Below, piece after piece: positions 1 through 5,610 of a stretch of 7,033 nucleotides of DNA (its first letter is position 1; every line of letters starts with the position of its first letter). This DNA is from Comamonadaceae bacterium (GTDB taxonomy: Bacteria > Pseudomonadota > Gammaproteobacteria > Burkholderiales > Burkholderiaceae_C). A program made the position numbers and the translations under genes. A model generated the notes under the pieces. The model searched no databases. It saw nothing but the letters and a program-made list of their open reading frames with translations, and was not told where the DNA came from. The stretch is from NCBI GenBank assembly GCA_027490485.1, contig JAIXYA010000106.1, positions 1 through 7,033 on the forward strand. The letters run 5' to 3'.

Positions 1-1001
1 CCACGCGCTGTGAAAACCACCACGCTTTGCCCTGCTGACAGTGCTTTGAGCATCCGTGTTTGCACATCGTCCAACGACGCATCGTTAGACAAGCGCAGGC
101 ACACAAACCCTGCTTGCTCGGCATGGTCTATTTGCGCAGCGGACAGTGCCGAGCAACTGCCTGACAACACCAACAAGCGGTCGGTGGGCAACAGTTGTTG
201 CTTGGGGGCTTGAAGCTGGGTGCGCTGGGATTCACGCAAATGCTGCCCCAGTCCGTGGGCCAAACCTTGGGCAGCCATGGCACAGATTTGGCGTTGTTGC
301 GACAAGCGCCACAGCGCCGCAGCGGCAGTCACCACCTGTTGCTGGGTGTAGCCATCCACCACTGCGCTGTTATGGCTGGCAAGCATCTGGGTTAAAAGTT
401 CAGGGGAAGTTTGGTGTTGGTCTAACTGCCGCACATCCAGCAAATAGTCGGTTTGAAAACCTTGTGTTAACAACACCTTAGCTAACTCAGATTCATGCAT
501 AGGCGTCACGGGGTGAACCGACATGACGGGGTGTTGGTCCAAGCGGTACACCTCACTACCTGCTCGGGCAAAGTGGTGCCCAAACAAGGTGTAGCGCCCA
601 AACTCGGGTGCGGCCGAATGCACTGGCACAAAGCAGTCGGGCCAGACCTCTTTCATCAGCCCAATGGCATAGCCCAAGCTGCCCGTATGCGCTGCGCTGT
701 CAAAGGTCGAGCAGCATTTGTACTGCACCCAAGGCACCTGCAATTGCGCAAACGCTTGCAACACGGGTAGCAACTCTTCGCGCATCGCCTCGGGGCTTAA
801 AGACCGCGCTGTGCCAGCGATGCCCACCACATCACATTGAGCTGCCGCTTCTTGCAAAGCCGCCATGCCAGGGTGGTTAAAGAACAGCCGTGTTTGCAAG
901 CCATGTCTGGCGAATTGCGCCGCATTGTCAGACGCACCCGTGAAGTCGTCACCGTAAAACAGCACACTGGCACGGCAGGGCGGTGTAGCTACCTCGCTCA
1001 C
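1..1001 (-). CDS. DUF1537-family (four-carbon acid sugar) kinase, partial at 3' end
   Basis: Reading the minus strand from GTG at 1001 gives 333 codons with no stop before the window edge. Family members are usually about 420-450 aa, so roughly the last quarter is missing. The N-terminal substrate domain opens with VLFYGDDFTGASDNA (residues 13-27), the family's DDxTGA motif. It continues with YKCCSTFDS (94-102) and RLDQHPVMSVHPVTPM (153-168). The C-terminal nucleotide-binding domain begins at LLVLSGSCSALSAAQ (276-290), the typical GSCS motif. The GTG overlaps the stop of the RuBisCO-like gene as GTGA, which implies translational coupling; a weak GGA lies 8 nt upstream. DUF1537 enzymes phosphorylate acid sugars such as threonate, erythronate and 3-oxo-isoapionate. 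Next to an RLP, the best-supported guess is a 3-oxo-isoapionate kinase (OiaK-like). The family call is firm; the substrate is inferred from context. Confidence 0.9.
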   Translation of the reverse strand, partial: MSEVATPPCRASVLFYGDDFTGASDNAAQFARHGLQTRLFFNHPGMAALQEAAAQCDVVGIAGTARSLSPEAMREELLPVLQAFAQLQVPWVQYKCCSTFDSAAHTGSLGYAIGLMKEVWPDCFVPVHSAAPEFGRYTLFGHHFARAGSEVYRLDQHPVMSVHPVTPMHESELAKVLLTQGFQTDYLLDVRQLDQHQTSPELLTQMLASHNSAVVDGYTQQQVVTAAAALWRLSQQRQICAMAAQGLAHGLGQHLRESQRTQLQAPKQQLLPTDRLLVLSGSCSALSAAQIDHAEQAGFVCLRLSNDASLDDVQTRMLKALSAGQSVVVFTAR

Positions 1002-2206
1002 GCTGTAGGTCCAAAAGTGGCAACCGCCTCACGCAATTCGCGGTGGCTGAGGGCGGCTTGTTGCAAAGACACACCCGCCATGGCGGCTTCCCAAGACTGG
1101 CGCAAGGCACGCACGCCTGCAGCAATACCGCCTGGGTGGGCGAACAAACCGCCACCTGCCAAAAAAATCACATCCGTCGATTGCAAACTCTCCCACGTTG
1201 GGTGGGCTTGCATCACGGTTTGACCCGAGGAAAACACAGGCATCACAATGCAGGGTTTGTGTGCAAACAAGGGCTGTAGGCAAGCCCGTGCAGAGGCAAT
1301 CACGCTGTCATCGGCCTCTTGGAATTTATTGGCAATGCCGTTGACATGCATATGGTCAACACCGGCGAGTCGCCATAACTTTTGCCAAGCCACATACGAC
1401 CATCCCGCTTGCACATAGCCCCAGCCGTTGCGGTGGGCATGGATAGGCAGTTGTGCGTGACGTCGAAACGCATTGAAACCCGTCATGCCCACCGAGTTCA
1501 AGCTCAGCATCACGGCTGTGCCGCCTTCAGACAAGACCTTGTCATGGCGGCGTTTCATCTCATCGAGTTCACCCGTCAAGTTAAACGCATACATCACCTT
1601 GTGGCCGGTTTTCTCTGCATGGCGGCGAATCACTTGCATGCACAAACGCAGCCGTTCATCAAAAGGGCAAGCAGGACCATCGGCTTGTAATTCATCGTCT
1701 TTGATGAAGTCGATGCCCGCTGCACACAGTTGTTCCACCAAGGCCGCAGTGTCTGCAGCACTTAAACCCACCGAGGGTTTGATAATGGTGCCAATCAGCG
1801 GTGCCTTGGGGATACCGATTAGCTTTCGGGTGCCCTCTATGCCAAAGGCCGGACCTGGGTAGACCTCAGCAAAAGCAGAGGGGAGTTCAATGTCCATCAG
1901 TCGAAGTGCGTCTACCCCGCGCAGTTCGTACAAATTGCCCGCAACCGTGGCCAACACATTGGTGAGCGATGGCCCAAGGTTCGCTAAAGGCCACGACAGT
2001 GTGAGGCGGTAGCTGGGCAGGCTTGAAGACATATCGGGCAGGGCTTCGATGTGCCAATGCGCCGCAGCCCTTGCTTTGAGGGCTTCATCTTCCCCCGGAA
2101 TAGCGACAAAGGTGCCGCTGGACTGCTCACCCGCGATGGTGGCCGCCAGTCGTTCGGGGTCAGCCTTGGTGTGCAGCTGGTAAGTGGCGGTGATGCGTTC
2201 ACTCAT
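998..2206 (-). CDS. RuBisCO-like protein (form IV), probable acid-sugar-phosphate decarboxylase or transcarboxylase/hydrolase
   Basis: A 402-aa RuBisCO large-subunit homologue. Active-site positions (spinach numbers in brackets) align as E27 (E60), T32 (T65), N91 (N123), K143 (K175), S145 (K177), K169 (K201, the carbamylated lysine), D171 (D203), E172 (E204), H258 (H294), R259 (R295), H287 (H327), K294 (K334), S326 (S379), G328 (G381) and the GGG at 351-353 (G403/G404). Metal and phosphate sites are intact, but KPK has become KPS and W66 has become F33. The short length and KPS point to form IV rather than a CO2-fixing enzyme. RLPs adjacent to DUF1537 kinases are known to act on 3-oxo-isoapionate 4-phosphate, either as decarboxylase or as transcarboxylase/hydrolase; the sequence does not show which. 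ATG at 2206 lies 18 nt after the dehydrogenase stop, without a clear Shine-Dalgarno, and the stop overlaps the kinase start. Methylthioribulose-type RLP functions are less likely because no methionine-salvage genes are visible. Confidence 0.93.
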   Translation of the reverse strand: MSERITATYQLHTKADPERLAATIAGEQSSGTFVAIPGEDEALKARAAAHWHIEALPDMSSSLPSYRLTLSWPLANLGPSLTNVLATVAGNLYELRGVDALRLMDIELPSAFAEVYPGPAFGIEGTRKLIGIPKAPLIGTIIKPSVGLSAADTAALVEQLCAAGIDFIKDDELQADGPACPFDERLRLCMQVIRRHAEKTGHKVMYAFNLTGELDEMKRRHDKVLSEGGTAVMLSLNSVGMTGFNAFRRHAQLPIHAHRNGWGYVQAGWSYVAWQKLWRLAGVDHMHVNGIANKFQEADDSVIASARACLQPLFAHKPCIVMPVFSSGQTVMQAHPTWESLQSTDVIFLAGGGLFAHPGGIAAGVRALRQSWEAAMAGVSLQQAALSHRELREAVATFGPTA

Positions 2207-2224
2207 GGGTGCTGGGTTTTGAGG

Positions 2225-3001
2225 TTACAGACCACGAGCGCCACTGGCCAAGAAGCCGCCATCCACAGGCATGGCAATACCTGTAACGTAAGCCGCTTCT
2301 TCGGACACCAAATACTGCACCGCGGCGGCAATCTCCACCACGCTGCCATAGCGGTTCATGGGGATGGCTTTTGAATACTCTTGGCGAAATTGCTCACTGT
2401 GCAGTTGCTGGGTCAGCGGCGTGTCCACAGGGCCAGGTGACACCGCATTCGCCGTGATGCCATGGTCGGCCAGTTCGACTGCCATTTGGCGGGTCAAGGC
2501 AATCACCGCTCCTTTAGAGGTGCCGTAAGCGGTGCGGCCCTTGCCAACGGCTCGCATACCAGCCACCGAGGCGATATTGACAATGCGCCCCCAGCCGTGG
2601 CGCATCATCAAACGGGCAGCGTGTTGACAGCACAACAGCGTACCGGTCACGTTGATGGCCATAGTGCGCTCGAACTCTTCCAATGAAAAATCGATGAAGG
2701 GCGCAACCGTTGCCACCCCTGCGGAGTTCACCAACATATCGCAACGGCCAGCAGCTGCTTCTATATAGGCGAAAGCCGCTGTGATGGAGGCGGCTTGACC
2801 CACATCCATGCTGACCGCGCTGACGTGGTGGCCGTCAGCACGCAGTCGCTCGGCAGTGGCCTCAGCAGCGGGCTGGTTACGGTCGGCAATGAAAACATGG
2901 TGGCCAAGCCCCGCCAGTCGCTGTGCAACGGCTTCGCCTATGCCCATGGCACCACCGGTGACCACGGCCACCCGTGGGGAAGTTGAATTTGCGTTTGTCA
3001 C
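2225..3001 (-). CDS. Short-chain dehydrogenase/reductase (SDR), probably NAD-dependent
   Basis: Classical SDR of 258 aa when started at GTG 3001. Visible motifs are the Rossmann glycine motif TGGAMGIG (15-22), Asp40 after the second strand (IADRN, favouring NAD over NADP), NSAG (92-95, usual NNAG), Asn117, Ser145, the YxxxK catalytic pair Tyr159/Lys163, and PGPVDTP (189-195). The C-terminus AMPVDGGF is typical. The frame stays open upstream to TTG 3109, with ATGs at 3094 and 3064, but that extension has no SDR homology and uses codons rare elsewhere in this window (AGA, AGG, ATA). It also contains promoter-like hexamers, so 3001 is preferred although no good Shine-Dalgarno precedes it. First gene of the SDR-RLP-kinase unit. 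It probably oxidises a sugar or sugar acid to a keto acid for the kinase and RLP; the substrate is unknown. A FabG-type reductase is the usual automatic label but does not fit this context. Confidence 0.88.
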   Translation of the reverse strand: MTNANSTSPRVAVVTGGAMGIGEAVAQRLAGLGHHVFIADRNQPAAEATAERLRADGHHVSAVSMDVGQAASITAAFAYIEAAAGRCDMLVNSAGVATVAPFIDFSLEEFERTMAINVTGTLLCCQHAARLMMRHGWGRIVNIASVAGMRAVGKGRTAYGTSKGAVIALTRQMAVELADHGITANAVSPGPVDTPLTQQLHSEQFRQEYSKAIPMNRYGSVVEIAAAVQYLVSEEAAYVTGIAMPVDGGFLASGARGL

Positions 3002-3038
3002 TGAGAAATGTGCTTTGCTGGAGTCAGATGCCAAGGAT

Positions 3039-3109
3039 CTTATAAAGTTTTTTTCTGAAGCCATTGCCTTATGCGACAGCCTTCTAAAGCTCATCAGGGG
3101 ATTTGTCAA
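3039..3109 (-). promoter_or_regulatory. Putative promoter(s) of the SDR-RLP-kinase operon
   Basis: On the minus strand a perfect TTGACA (3109-3104) is followed, after 17 nt, by TAGAAG (3086-3081, 4 of 6 matches to TATAAT). Closer to the gene, TATAAG (3044-3039, 5 of 6) follows an A7 tract (3054-3048) but lacks a good -35. Both would begin transcription upstream of GTG 3001. The first would also start downstream of the alternative TTG and ATG starts at 3109 and 3094, which argues against those starts. Seen by eye only. Confidence 0.35.
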
Positions 3110-3209
3110 AACAAATCTTTAAATACTCAAATTTCATTAATTTTCATAACAAATAGCTACTTTGTATGTTAAGGTGTAATCCTAGAAGTTGACACCAAGG
3201 TTAAGGGTC
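3110..3209. other. AT-rich intergenic region between the catabolic operon and the kpsC remnant
   Basis: This stretch of about 100 bases is clearly more AT-rich than its surroundings and has no reading frame of interest. It separates two units that point away from each other and so could hold divergent promoter elements. On the plus strand TTTCAT/TATGTT (3142-3147 and 3165-3170, 17-nt spacer) is only a weak sigma-70 match. An AAGG at 3197-3200 sits 9 nt before ATG 3210 and could be a ribosome binding site. Confidence 0.4.
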
Positions 3210-3873
3210 ATGGCCTACAAAACAAAGCGTTTTCACACATCCATGTTGGAGCAAATGCTGTTTCCCAACGACATCGAAGGTGTCTTGATGGAGATGGAAT
3301 TCACCTCTGACATGTTGCACCAAGCCGCCGAATTTCGGTAAAACGTGCTCATGAATGGGCTCAACCGTTTCAAGGCGCACAGCCCACAGTGGCGTCGCCC
3401 CGTCAATATCGAGCGGGTCATTTTGGTGGTCGGTCAGGTAGAGACCGATCCCTCATTGAAATATGGCGTCCAAAGCCTTCGCACCAACCATGAATTGCTC
3501 AAAGCGGTTTGTCAGGCCAATGCCGATGCCCATATCGTCTACAAGCCCCATCCCTTGGTCTGGTCGGATCTTCAGGCCAAGCAAACCAAGCAGCAAGACC
3601 CGCTTTTGTGGTGCGACGAGTGTGTGGGCGATGTGTCGCTGAGTCATTTGTTGCCCAAAGTCAACGAGGTTCATGTCATGACCTCGTTGGCAGGCTTCGA
3701 GGCCCTGCTGCGGGGTAAAAAAGTCAGCTGCTATGGCCGCTCTTTCTATGCTGGCTGGGGCCTGACCACCGACATGGTGCCCATGCCAAACCGTCCACGC
3801 CAACTCAATGTCGATGAACTGGTGGCAGGCGCAATGTTCAGCTATCCCCGCTATATGAACCGGCTTGAGGGCA

Positions 3874-3888
3874 GGGTACGCAGTACCC
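3874..3888. repeat. Inverted repeat GGGTAC-GCA-GTACCC
   Basis: Perfect 6-bp arms around a 3-base loop, starting just where KpsC homology ends. It is the first of three dyads within 65 bases. There is no T-tract on either strand, so it is not a classical intrinsic terminator. Confidence 0.5.
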
Positions 3889-3895
3889 CTGAAAT

Positions 3896-3907
3896 GCACC
3901 TAGGTGC
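3896..3907. repeat. 12-bp perfect palindrome GCACCTAGGTGC
   Basis: A perfect palindrome without a loop, lying between two other inverted repeats near the 3' end of efp. It could be an operator-like site or a chance palindrome; nothing in the sequence decides between them. Confidence 0.45.
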
Positions 3908-3908
3908 T

Positions 3909-3938
3909 GAGATGGGCTCTTGGCGTACAGAGCCCCTC
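3909..3938. terminator. Possible hairpin at the convergent end of efp and the kpsC remnant
   Basis: GGGCTCT (3914-3920) pairs perfectly with AGAGCCC (3929-3935) around an 8-base loop. GAG (3909-3911) and CTC (3936-3938) extend the stem past a 2-base bulge. It lies 18 nt beyond the efp stop, a sensible place for transcript-end processing or termination, but no U-run follows in either direction. The terminator role is therefore only a suggestion. Confidence 0.3.
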
Positions 3939-3955
3939 ATGCTCTCAGCAAGGGC

Positions 3956-4510
3956 TTAAACCCGCTTGCGGTACTCGGCGGTACGTGTGTCGATTTCCAC
4001 CTTATCGCCTTGTGCCACAAAAATAGGCACATTGATATCAAAACCGGTGGAGATTTTGGCAGGCTTGAGCACCTTGCCAGAGGTATCGCCTTTGACTGCG
4101 GGTTCTGTCCAGGTGATTTCACGCACCACGCTGGTGGGCAATTCCACGGAAATCGCCTTGCCGTCATAAAACACCACCTCGGCGGTCATGCCGTCTTCAA
4201 GGTAGTTGAGCGAGTCGCCCATGTTTTCGTTTTCCACTTCGTATTGGTTGAACTCGGTGTCCATCCACACATACATGGGGTCGGCAAAGTAAGAATAGGT
4301 GCATTCTTTCTTGTCCAACACGATTTGGTCCATCTTGTCGTCAGCCTTGAACACCACCTCGGTGTTGAAGTTGGCAATCAGGCTTTTGAGCTTCATGCGC
4401 ACGGTGGCGGAGTTGCGTCCACCACGGCTGTATTCGGTTTTGAGAACGACCATGGGGTCTTTGCCGTGCATGATGACGTTGCCGGCGCGAATTTCTTGAG
4501 CGATTTTCAT
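3956..4510 (-). CDS. efp: Translation elongation factor P
   Basis: A 184-aa protein of full family length. EF-P binds ribosomes stalled at consecutive prolines and promotes peptide-bond formation. The N-terminal KOW-like domain (about 1-64) carries the tip loop YSRGGRN (27-33) with Arg32 at the modified position, the arginine type rhamnosylated by EarP rather than the lysine type of E. coli. Two OB domains follow (about 65-126 and 127-184). The C-terminal signature runs from [11 protein letters not shown] (152-162) to the final [14 protein letters not shown] 4510 begins the canonical [11 protein letters not shown], so the start is secure even though no clear Shine-Dalgarno precedes it. It lies 30 nt downstream of earP, so modifier and substrate are probably co-transcribed. 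Its stop codon overlaps the stop of the convergent kpsC remnant. Confidence 0.98.
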   Translation of the reverse strand: MKIAQEIRAGNVIMHGKDPMVVLKTEYSRGGRNSATVRMKLKSLIANFNTEVVFKADDKMDQIVLDKKECTYSYFADPMYVWMDTEFNQYEVENENMGDSLNYLEDGMTAEVVFYDGKAISVELPTSVVREITWTEPAVKGDTSGKVLKPAKISTGFDINVPIFVAQGDKVEIDTRTAEYRKRV

Positions 4511-4518
4511 AAGGGTAG

Positions 4519-4539
4519 ATAGCTTGGAAAAGCAGCTAT
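4519..4539. repeat. Inverted repeat in the earP-efp gap (efp leader)
   Basis: ATAGCT (4519-4524) and AGCTAT (4534-4539) form 6-bp arms around a 9-base loop inside the 30-nt gap between earP and efp. It could form a small hairpin in the mRNA just upstream of the efp start. It overlaps the motif AAATAGCTGCTTTT (minus strand, 4541-4528), which nearly matches one in the other intergenic region at 3151-3164. Confidence 0.4.
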
Positions 4540-4540
4540 T

Positions 4541-5608
4541 TTAGCCGTGCGTCGACACGAAGCTTTCTAAGCGGGTGAGTAAGTCGGTTTGAGCATGCAA
4601 ACGCTGTTGCAAAGCTTGCGCCCAAGCGGTCCATTCGGCCATGTTGTAGGGGGTGAGCAAAGGCAGTGGTGTGGGCTGCTCGGCGTTCCACGCCAGGTGG
4701 GCTTGCACCACCACGTCGGGGGCATGGGTGGTTTTTAAAAATGCCTCCAACTTGGCGTGGTGAACCCCATCGTTTTGGGGGTAGATCTGCCACAAAAAAG
4801 CCTTGCCTGCCCAGATGGCGCGTACCAGAGAGTCTTCTCCACGCACCAAGTTCAGGTCTTGTGCAGCCAGCATCGCGTCAAAACCAGGGTGGCTGAGGTA
4901 GGGTAGTTCTTCTATGACGAACTTTGTGGGGTCTGACCACACTTTCAAAACTTGTCGCACCGCTTGTGTGGCGCGGCCTGCGGTGACACTCAGCACCACG
5001 CTTTGAGGTAGCTCGTTCAACTGCTCAAGCCACAAGCCCAAACTGGCCGGTTCATAGCAAAACAGGCTGATCTTCAGCGCCGATGGCTGGTGTGGTGCAT
5101 GTTTCTCATCTGAACCAGTTAGGTCTGAATTCGTCATGGCTGACAGGCCACCCATCACCCCGCCACTGCCTTCGGTCAAGCCCGGGTAGTAAAACCACTT
5201 GGTCATGCCTTTGGCAGGGCCGCTCATCACAGGCGAGGGCAGACCATGGTTGTGCAAGGCCGCAACTTCCGCGCTGAAATACTCCAGGTTGATCCACACC
5301 GGTGCTTTAGGCCATGCGGCCATGGCGGCTTGAAATGTTGGCGGAAGTTCGCAGCCAAAGGCTTCGATCACCACATCGGCAGGCGCATACGGTGCGAGTA
5401 CTGCGTTGTCGTCAGGCCAAGCCAGCACCTTCACACCTTCACAACCATCGGGGGCCATCCATTGCAGGGCGCTTGCCTCATCAACGTACAGCGAGACTTG
5501 CTTTTGCCGCTGGGCCAACTGCGTTGCCAGTCGCCAGCAAACACCAAGGTCGCCGTGGTTGTCCACCACGCGGCAAAAGATGGCCCAGTGTTGCAATGGG
5601 CTAGACAT
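4541..5608 (-). CDS. earP: EF-P arginine rhamnosyltransferase EarP
   Basis: EarP is a GT-B type glycosyltransferase that moves rhamnose from dTDP-L-rhamnose to Arg32 of EF-P in the cytoplasm. From ATG 5608 the product is 355 aa, within the usual size. The N-terminal hallmark VVDNHGDLGVCWRLA (14-28) holds the two conserved aspartates Asp16 and Asp20. INLEYFSAE (106-114) is typical, and the C-terminal half has LVRGEDSLVRAIWAGK (254-269), with Glu258 in the nucleotide-sugar site, and the QIYPQNDGVHHAKL stretch. A loop at about 144-176, rich in Gly, Ser and Ala, looks looser than the rest. ATG 5608 lies 2 nt after the DUF1501 stop; a TTG at 5614 overlapping that stop (TTGA) would add two residues. 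Either way translation is probably coupled to the upstream gene, and efp follows directly. Confidence 0.96.
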   Translation of the reverse strand: MSSPLQHWAIFCRVVDNHGDLGVCWRLATQLAQRQKQVSLYVDEASALQWMAPDGCEGVKVLAWPDDNAVLAPYAPADVVIEAFGCELPPTFQAAMAAWPKAPVWINLEYFSAEVAALHNHGLPSPVMSGPAKGMTKWFYYPGLTEGSGGVMGGLSAMTNSDLTGSDEKHAPHQPSALKISLFCYEPASLGLWLEQLNELPQSVVLSVTAGRATQAVRQVLKVWSDPTKFVIEELPYLSHPGFDAMLAAQDLNLVRGEDSLVRAIWAGKAFLWQIYPQNDGVHHAKLEAFLKTTHAPDVVVQAHLAWNAEQPTPLPLLTPYNMAEWTAWAQALQQRLHAQTDLLTRLESFVSTHG

Positions 5609-5610
5609 TG

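Larger units (their letters stand above)
3210..3959 (+). pseudogene. kpsC: Truncated and interrupted kpsC-type capsule polysaccharide Kdo-transferase (C-terminal remnant)
   Basis: From ATG 3210 the frame reads 43 codons to TAA at 3339-3341, then continues in the same frame without another stop to TAA 3957-3959. A restart is possible at GTG 3345 or ATG 3351. KpsC-like sequence lies on both sides of the stop: FTSDMLHQAAEFR before it, NVLMNGLNRFK and WRRP after it, suggesting a CAA-to-TAA change. Strong KpsC C-terminal motifs follow, numbered from GTG 3345: ILVVGQVETDPSLKYG (26-41), KPHP (67-70), TSLAGFEALLRGKKV (113-127), CYGRSFYAGWGLT (129-141), DELVAGA (157-163) and YPRY (167-170). Homology fades at about residue 175 (near 3870). 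Full KpsC proteins are about 650 aa or more and add Kdo linkers to the capsule lipid anchor, so well over half is missing. A TAG at 3183 closes the frame upstream. No other capsule genes are present. A translated 200-aa product is possible but is unlikely to be functional. Confidence 0.82.

Noticed and set aside
837..1862. Several plus-strand frames (such as 837-1223 and 1473-1862) opposite the RLP and kinase genes
   Set aside because: They are shadow frames without motifs or ribosome binding sites, while the minus strand has full family signatures.
998..2206. Genuine CO2-fixing RuBisCO large subunit
   Set aside because: The second KPK lysine is Ser, the protein is about 70 residues shorter than form I, and no small subunit or phosphoribulokinase is nearby.
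3189..3194. TTGACA as a plus-strand -35 element before the kpsC remnant
   Set aside because: No -10-like hexamer follows at 16-18 nt; the next bases already belong to the reading frame.
3210..3341. Independent 43-aa small protein gene
   Set aside because: It is in frame with, and homologous to, the KpsC region just upstream of the larger fragment, so it is better explained as the front piece of the same broken gene.
3920..4522. 200-codon open frame on the plus strand covering efp
   Set aside because: It is antisense to the certain efp gene, with a His/Val/Phe-rich composition typical of shadow frames and no recognisable domain.
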